NCBI GenBank assembly: GCA_009917555.1
Contig: QZDX01000008.1
Span: 95,623-159,622 of the forward strand
Length of the DNA: 64,000 bases
Origin: a bacterium 1XD21-13
Lineage (GTDB): Bacteria > Bacillota > Clostridia > Lachnospirales > Lachnospiraceae
Direction of reading: 5' to 3'
Both the position numbers and the translations under genes were made by a program. The notes under the pieces are model-generated. The model searched no databases, was not told where the DNA came from, and saw only the letters and a list, made by a program, of their open reading frames with translations. Positions 60,867-64,000 of the stretch are shown piece by piece. Position 1 is the stretch's first letter. Every line of letters starts with the position of its first letter.

Positions 60867-60933
60867 AGGGGCTTGGGGAATCCCCAACAAGCAGCGCCAG
60901 GAGCCGGATGGCTATCCTGGGGCATTGCTTGCC
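60867..60933. repeat. Inverted partial copy of the oriT-like sequence
   Basis: TCCCCAACAAGC (60881-60892) is the reverse complement of 57870-57881, and ATTGCTTGCC (60924-60933) is the reverse complement of 57808-57817, with similar spacing (32 nt here, 52 nt there). GGGGAATCCCC around 60875 and other hairpins (GCGTTCCGCAGGAACGC ~60826) surround it. Confidence 0.65.
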
Positions 60934-60935
60934 AC

Positions 60936-60967
60936 GGTTATCCCGGAACGGGATAACCTTCTTTTTC
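60936..60967 (+). terminator. Terminator after the relaxase gene
   Basis: GGTTATCCCG (60936-60945) pairs perfectly with CGGGATAACC (60949-60958) across a 3-nt loop, followed by TTCTTTTTCT. Confidence 0.85.
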
Positions 60968-60970
60968 TCG

Positions 60971-61017
60971 AAAAAGAACAAAGCCGGTGAGGAATTTGTT
61001 AAATTCACTCACCGGCT
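60971..61017 (-). terminator. Terminator of the XRE regulator gene
   Basis: On the minus strand the stem of AGCCGGTGAG (plus 60982-60991) with CTCACCGGCT (61008-61017) is followed by a U-rich tail (plus strand AAAAAGAACAAA). Confidence 0.8.
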
Positions 61018-61373
61018 CAATTCGTTTCAAATTTCTCGGATAGTTCGGTTAGTTCTTTCATGGTTTCCTGCGTATGGTGCAAGAGGGTTTCACGCATTTC
61101 TGACGGGCAGCTGCAATACAGCATCTTCATCTGACCGGCTCCCTCGTCTTCCGGGGAAACATCTGGATTGATTAAAGAATCCAGAGAAATCGGCAGTACC
61201 TTTGCCAGTGCCTTCAAAATCAAAAAGGACGGATTCATCTGCCCTTTTTCAATCTTGGCAATCTGCTTGACAGATACATGGCTCAAATCAGAAAGCTCCT
61301 GCTGTGTCAGGTCTTTTCTTTTTCGGGCTTCCCGCATTTTTTGACCCAAAGCGTTTAAATCATCAATCGGCAT
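61017..61373 (-). CDS. XRE-family transcription regulator
   Basis: A 118-residue protein with an N-terminal lambda-repressor-like helix-turn-helix (LGQKMREARKRKDLTQQELSDLSHVSVKQIAKIEKGQMNPSFLILKALAKVLPISLDSLI) and a C-terminal ~45-residue helical part (GAGQMKMLYCSCPSEMRETLLHHTQETMKEL). It likely regulates the element. Start ATG 61373 follows GAGGTG at 7 nt; the ATG at 61379 touches that site. The stop overlaps its terminator. Confidence 0.88.
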   Translation of the reverse strand: MPIDDLNALGQKMREARKRKDLTQQELSDLSHVSVKQIAKIEKGQMNPSFLILKALAKVLPISLDSLINPDVSPEDEGAGQMKMLYCSCPSEMRETLLHHTQETMKELTELSEKFETN

Positions 61374-61379
61374 AATCAT

Positions 61380-61630
61380 TCACCTCAAGTATATTCTATC
61401 GTGCCGATTTACACAAAGGAATAACCTTATTATGCCGGTCGATAGGTTTGATTATACTGATTTCAAAAGGAATAGAGAAGGCTCATTTGTATCCTTGGTG
61501 ATCTATGTTACGATGCTAATAGTATTGAAAATCTGTGGACAGATATAGATGCTTTCTTTTGAGAGGAAATCATTCAGGACAGTAAATTTATTGTCCCGAT
61601 CATTTTTTTCTGAATTTTTCTTGAGCCATG
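61380..61630. other. Gene-free gap between XRE and GntR genes
   Basis: About 250 bp of AT-rich sequence. A scrap of open frame (YDANSIENLWTDIDAFF) and a hairpin GGACA/TGTCC near 61578-61598 with a T run suggest the remnant of a gene and its terminator. The right end of the element may lie here, but I see no definite junction. Confidence 0.4.
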
Positions 61631-61685
61631 TTGCTTTTTGAAAAGCGCTGTGCTATACTGTTATACATAACAGCATAACAGTATA
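61631..61685 (+). promoter_or_regulatory. Promoter and operator of the GntR/ABC operon
   Basis: TTGCTT (61631-61636), a 17-nt spacer and TATACT (61654-61659) form the promoter. TATACTGTTAT (61654-61664) and ATAACAGTATA (61675-61685) form a perfect 11-bp inverted repeat overlapping the minus-10, with an extra ATAACAG half-site in the centre. This is a fitting operator for the GntR protein encoded next. Confidence 0.8.
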
Positions 61686-61705
61686 AACACATGGAGGATG
61701 CAGGA

Positions 61706-62089
61706 ATGAAACTGATTATTTCAAATGTATCTGGCATTCCCATATACGAACAGATTAAACAACAGATCAAATCAGCTATTTTATCTGGCGAACTTCAAGC
61801 CGAAGAAACTTTGCCCTCTCTTAGAACACTTGCCAAAGACTTAAAAATCAGCGTCCTAACAGTGACAAAGGCATACACAGAATTAGAACAAGAGGGCTTT
61901 GTTAAAAATGTGCAGGGACGCGGATGTTTCGTAATGGGGTCTGGTTCAGAACTGATTAAGGAGCAGCTTATTTGCAAAGTAGAAAACAATCTTACCGAAG
62001 CAATAAAAGCAGCAAAAATGGCAAATCTATCCACAGAGGAATTACATCGGCTTTTGGACATTTTAACGGAGGTAAAAACAGATGACTAA
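61706..62089 (+). CDS. GntR-family regulator, YtrA subfamily
   Basis: A 127-residue repressor with the winged-helix domain ISNVSGIPIYEQIKQQIKSAILSGELQAEETLPSLRTLAKDLKISVLTVTKAYTELEQEGFVKNVQGRGCFV and a short helical dimerisation tail, the YtrA plan. It should bind the palindrome upstream and repress the ABC genes until an envelope or antibiotic signal appears. Start ATG 61706 has GGAGG 8 nt upstream. It overlaps the ATPase gene by 8 nt. Confidence 0.92.
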   Translation: MKLIISNVSGIPIYEQIKQQIKSAILSGELQAEETLPSLRTLAKDLKISVLTVTKAYTELEQEGFVKNVQGRGCFVMGSGSELIKEQLICKVENNLTEAIKAAKMANLSTEELHRLLDILTEVKTDD

Positions 62090-62942
62090 TTATTTAGAGG
62101 TAACGAACCTTTCAAAATCTTTTGATTCCTTTCAGCTTCACAATATCAGCTTTACTTTGCCAAAGGGCTATATTATGGGCTTGATCGGTCCGAATGGTTC
62201 TGGCAAAACGACGACAATCAAACTGATTTTGAACATGCTGGGGCGCACCGGCGGCACAGTCAAAGTGATGGGGCTGGATAATATCACAGAAGAACAAAAA
62301 GTAAAATCAGAGCTGGGTGTTGTTTTCGATACAAATTATTTCAGTGATGATTGGAAAGTGTCGCAGGTTGAAAAATCCATTTCGGTATTTTATCCAAATT
62401 GGAACAGGCAGAAATTTGCGGATATGTTGCGGAAATTTCACATTGCACCTACCAAAAAGGTAAAAGAACTTTCCAAAGGTATGCAGATGAAGTTAATGCT
62501 TGCCTGTGCGTTTTCATACGACGCTAAACTGCTGATTCTCGACGAGCCGACCAGTGGGCTTGATCCGGTTTCCAGAGATGAACTTTTGAAAATTCTTTCA
62601 GAGTATATTGAAGATGGCGAGCATAGTGTTTTGTTCTCCACCCATATCACAGGCGATTTGGAGCGTGCAGCCGACTATATTACCTACATCAGTTATGGCA
62701 AGCTGTTCTTTACTGGCAGCAAAGATGATTTTGTAGATATATTCCGCATTGTAAAAGGTGGAATTGAAGAACTGTCCGATGATCTGAAAAATAAGGCGGC
62801 TGGTATTCGTACATTCCCTACGGGATTTGAAGCTCTGATGAAAACTGAAGATATCAGCGGTTTTTCAAACCTGACCGTTGAGCCTGCCACTATTGATGAA
62901 ATTGTAGTATTTACAAGCAAGAAAGGTGACGATTATGAGTAA
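62082..62942 (+). CDS. ABC transporter ATPase (YtrB-like)
   Basis: A 286-residue ATPase: Walker A GPNGSGKTTT, signature LSKGMQMKLMLACAFS, Walker B LLILDEPTSGLDP and switch His in FSTHITGDLE. The C-terminal ~80 residues form the variable tail. It resembles YtrB/YxlF-type exporters regulated by YtrA-like proteins. It overlaps the GntR gene by 8 nt and the permease gene by 8 nt, so the three are tightly coupled. Confidence 0.92.
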   Translation: MTNYLEVTNLSKSFDSFQLHNISFTLPKGYIMGLIGPNGSGKTTTIKLILNMLGRTGGTVKVMGLDNITEEQKVKSELGVVFDTNYFSDDWKVSQVEKSISVFYPNWNRQKFADMLRKFHIAPTKKVKELSKGMQMKLMLACAFSYDAKLLILDEPTSGLDPVSRDELLKILSEYIEDGEHSVLFSTHITGDLERAADYITYISYGKLFFTGSKDDFVDIFRIVKGGIEELSDDLKNKAAGIRTFPTGFEALMKTEDISGFSNLTVEPATIDEIVVFTSKKGDDYE

Positions 62943-63585
62943 TATTTTGAAATCCACAAAATTTGATATTGCATTGGTAAAACCATATTTTAAGACAATT
63001 TGCTTTACCCTGCTCCTGCCGATTGTGTTTGCTGCAATCAACCGTTCTTTGCTGACGGGGGTATCATTAGCTATGTGCTTTATTGCCATGACAACGGGAT
63101 ATACCTTTTCCATCACAGAAAAAAACAGCATGGATCGTCTGTTTGGTATTTTACCTGTTCGTAAAAGCGAGCTTGTAATCGGACGATATGTTTTCGTCCT
63201 TGCAATGGGGCTTCTTTCCCTGATTATTTCTTTGATTGTACAGCCGCTTGTCTTGAAAGTGCTGGGGGAAACAGTTGGTGTATTTGACATTGTGACTGCC
63301 GCTATTGCAGGAATATTCTTATTTGCACTCTATACGGTGTTCCAGATTCCGGGATATTACAAGTACGGTTCAATCAAAGGACGGGTATTTATGTATATCC
63401 CAGTGGCCGGTTTTTTGGTGACTTTACTTCTTCTCTCTAAAATTCCAGCTATCGGAAACTCAATTATTTCAGTCGTTGAATCTTTCCCGATACTTCTCGT
63501 TTTTCTTGCAGTTTTTGCTATTGTCGTGATGTATGCGGTTTCCATCATCTTGTCCATTAGGATTATGAAGAAGAAAGAAATGTGA
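62935..63585 (+). CDS. ABC-2-type membrane permease
   Basis: A 216-residue membrane protein with six predicted TM segments (first ICFTLLLPIVFAAI, last LLVFLAVFAIVVMYAVSIIL). It carries the ABC-2 feature of a short loop with FSITEKNSMDRLFGILPVRKSELVIGRYVF, common in small export permeases next to GntR/ATPase pairs. The start is ATG 62935, overlapping the ATPase stop; the GTG at 62926 lies further inside. It is followed after 9 bp by a tiny membrane-protein gene. Confidence 0.88.
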   Translation: MSNILKSTKFDIALVKPYFKTICFTLLLPIVFAAINRSLLTGVSLAMCFIAMTTGYTFSITEKNSMDRLFGILPVRKSELVIGRYVFVLAMGLLSLIISLIVQPLVLKVLGETVGVFDIVTAAIAGIFLFALYTVFQIPGYYKYGSIKGRVFMYIPVAGFLVTLLLLSKIPAIGNSIISVVESFPILLVFLAVFAIVVMYAVSIILSIRIMKKKEM

Positions 63586-63594
63586 GGTGATTGT

Positions 63595-63717
63595 ATGGAT
63601 TTCACAATTTTAGCAGTTGTGCTTTTGATCGGTGTTGGTGTTCCTATCCGTAATAAACTCATACGGAAATATCGGGATAAAAAGAAACAAGAAGATAATA
63701 AGGATAAACTGAAATAA
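63595..63717 (+). CDS. Tiny membrane protein in the ABC operon
   Basis: A 40-residue protein: one hydrophobic segment (DFTILAVVLLIGVGVPI) and a strongly charged tail (RNKLIRKYRDKKKQEDNKDKLK). GAGGTG lies 6 nt before the ATG. Its place at the end of the GntR/ABC operon, 9 bp after the permease, suggests a small accessory subunit of the transporter. It is too short for most gene finders. Confidence 0.7.
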   Translation: MDFTILAVVLLIGVGVPIRNKLIRKYRDKKKQEDNKDKLK

Positions 63718-63725
63718 TTTATAAA

Positions 63726-63771
63726 CAGCGCCGAGAAGAATATGAAAATATCTTCTTCGGTGCTGCTTTTT
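63726..63771 (+). terminator. Terminator of the GntR/ABC operon
   Basis: CAGCGCCGAGAAGA (63726-63739) pairs with TCTTCTTCGGTGCTG (63751-63765; G-U and one mismatch), followed by TTTTT. Confidence 0.85.
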
Positions 63772-63876
63772 AATAGAGTCATATTTTGCTGATAGATTTT
63801 CAAAAATCCGTCCGCTGTAACATTTCGCGGACATTTGCCTGTTATACTATCTGCAAAAAGCAAAGGAAGTGAGGAT

Positions 63877-64000
63877 ATGAAACAGATTTTAATTGTCGAG
63901 GACGACAGTTTTTTGAATAAGATGTTGGCTGAATATTCTAACGCTTCGGAGCCACCGTTTTATCGCTTGAGAGCCACCTCGGATTTTAACACTTTAGAGC
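63877..64000 (+). CDS. Response regulator, 5' end only (cut by the window)
   Basis: ATG 63877 with AAGGAAGTGAGG upstream starts MKQILIVEDDSFLNKMLAEY, the first strand and acidic pocket of a receiver domain. The next 20 codons (SNASEPPFYRLRATSDFNTLE) do not read like the usual receiver continuation, so the gene may be interrupted near 63931, or the family diverges. The frame is open to the window end. A TATACT box at 63843-63848 could be its minus-10. Confidence 0.55.
   Translation, partial: MKQILIVEDDSFLNKMLAEYSNASEPPFYRLRATSDFNTLE

Larger units (their letters stand above)
52700..61400. mobile_element. Serine-recombinase mobilizable element (limits approximate)
   Basis: The left end is near the stop of the large serine recombinase (52723), which is usually encoded at one end of such elements. 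Cargo and mobilization genes follow: DUF6870, sigma-like remnant, BlaI/BlaR1, DUF1016 nuclease, zinc-ribbon protein, MOB relaxase and XRE regulator. No type IV secretion ATPase, coupling protein or replication gene is seen, so it would depend on a helper element. The right limit is not visible and could lie beyond 64 kb. I could not identify the terminal direct repeats. Confidence 0.65.

Overview
The window looks like chromosomal DNA of a motile, fermentative member of the Clostridia, most probably a Lachnospiraceae relative. The reasons are strong AGGAGG ribosome-binding sites, TTG and GTG starts, mid-range GC, flagellar genes behind sigma-28-type promoters, the MetV-MetF pair typical of the Wood-Ljungdahl folate branch, sucrose PTS genes, LanFEG/BceAB-type transporters with two-component systems, and a Firmicutes-type serine-recombinase mobile element. 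No rRNA or tRNA gene was recognised.

Layout. 0-3.7 kb: sucrose uptake and cleavage (scrB, scrA). 3.7-6.3 kb (minus strand): a compact ParA / ComFB-domain / small (p)ppGpp synthetase operon. 6.3-19.6 kb: a late-flagellar and chemotaxis cluster behind a sigma-28-type promoter, holding fliD, fliS, a FlgN/FliT-like chaperone, an orphan FtsE-like ATPase, a second FliD-like protein, a degenerate nucleotidyltransferase-like protein, two chemoreceptors, a large unknown tail-anchored protein and a DUF5610-like protein. 19.8-21.8 kb: metV-metF and the short motility gene yjfB. 22-25.6 kb: a broken Schlafen/AlbA-type ATP-binding gene, a D,D-carboxypeptidase and a decayed PIN-toxin/antitoxin pair. 25.8-30.9 kb: a two-component system and a MacB/BceAB-like transporter. 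31.1-33.2 kb: a secreted Cys/His-rich protein with its own ECF sigma and RsgI-like anti-sigma factor. 33-37.9 kb: a second two-component system diverging from a LanFEG-type transporter. 38-43 kb: small modules (RelBE-type toxin-antitoxin, ECF/DUF4179, SUFU-domain protein). 43-52.3 kb: a 13-copy pentanucleotide repeat in a leader ORF ahead of a LuxR/MalT-type ATPase regulator, a 1609-residue surface protein and a DUF4143 ATPase.

From about 52.7 kb rightward lies a mobilizable element. It carries a large serine recombinase, DUF6870, a deletion remnant of a sigma-like gene, BlaI/BlaR1, a PDDEXK (DUF1016) nuclease, a zinc-ribbon protein, a MOB relaxase and an XRE regulator. Two inverted oriT-like sequences flank its mobilization genes, and four copies of a GGGAC...GTCYC palindrome are scattered through it. 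The right edge holds a YtrA-type GntR regulator with an ABC exporter and the first codons of a response regulator.

The main novelty candidates are: (i) the pentanucleotide tract upstream of the regulator/giant surface protein pair; (ii) the metal-binding-looking secreted protein sharing a His-Gly motif with the tail of the neighbouring anti-sigma factor; (iii) a roughly 130-bp palindromic repeat flanked by copy-specific direct repeats that sits directly on ribosome-binding sites; (iv) a second cap-like protein plus unknown proteins in the flagellar cluster; (v) the ParA/ComFB/alarmone operon. All functions are inferred from reading the sequence; no database search was run.
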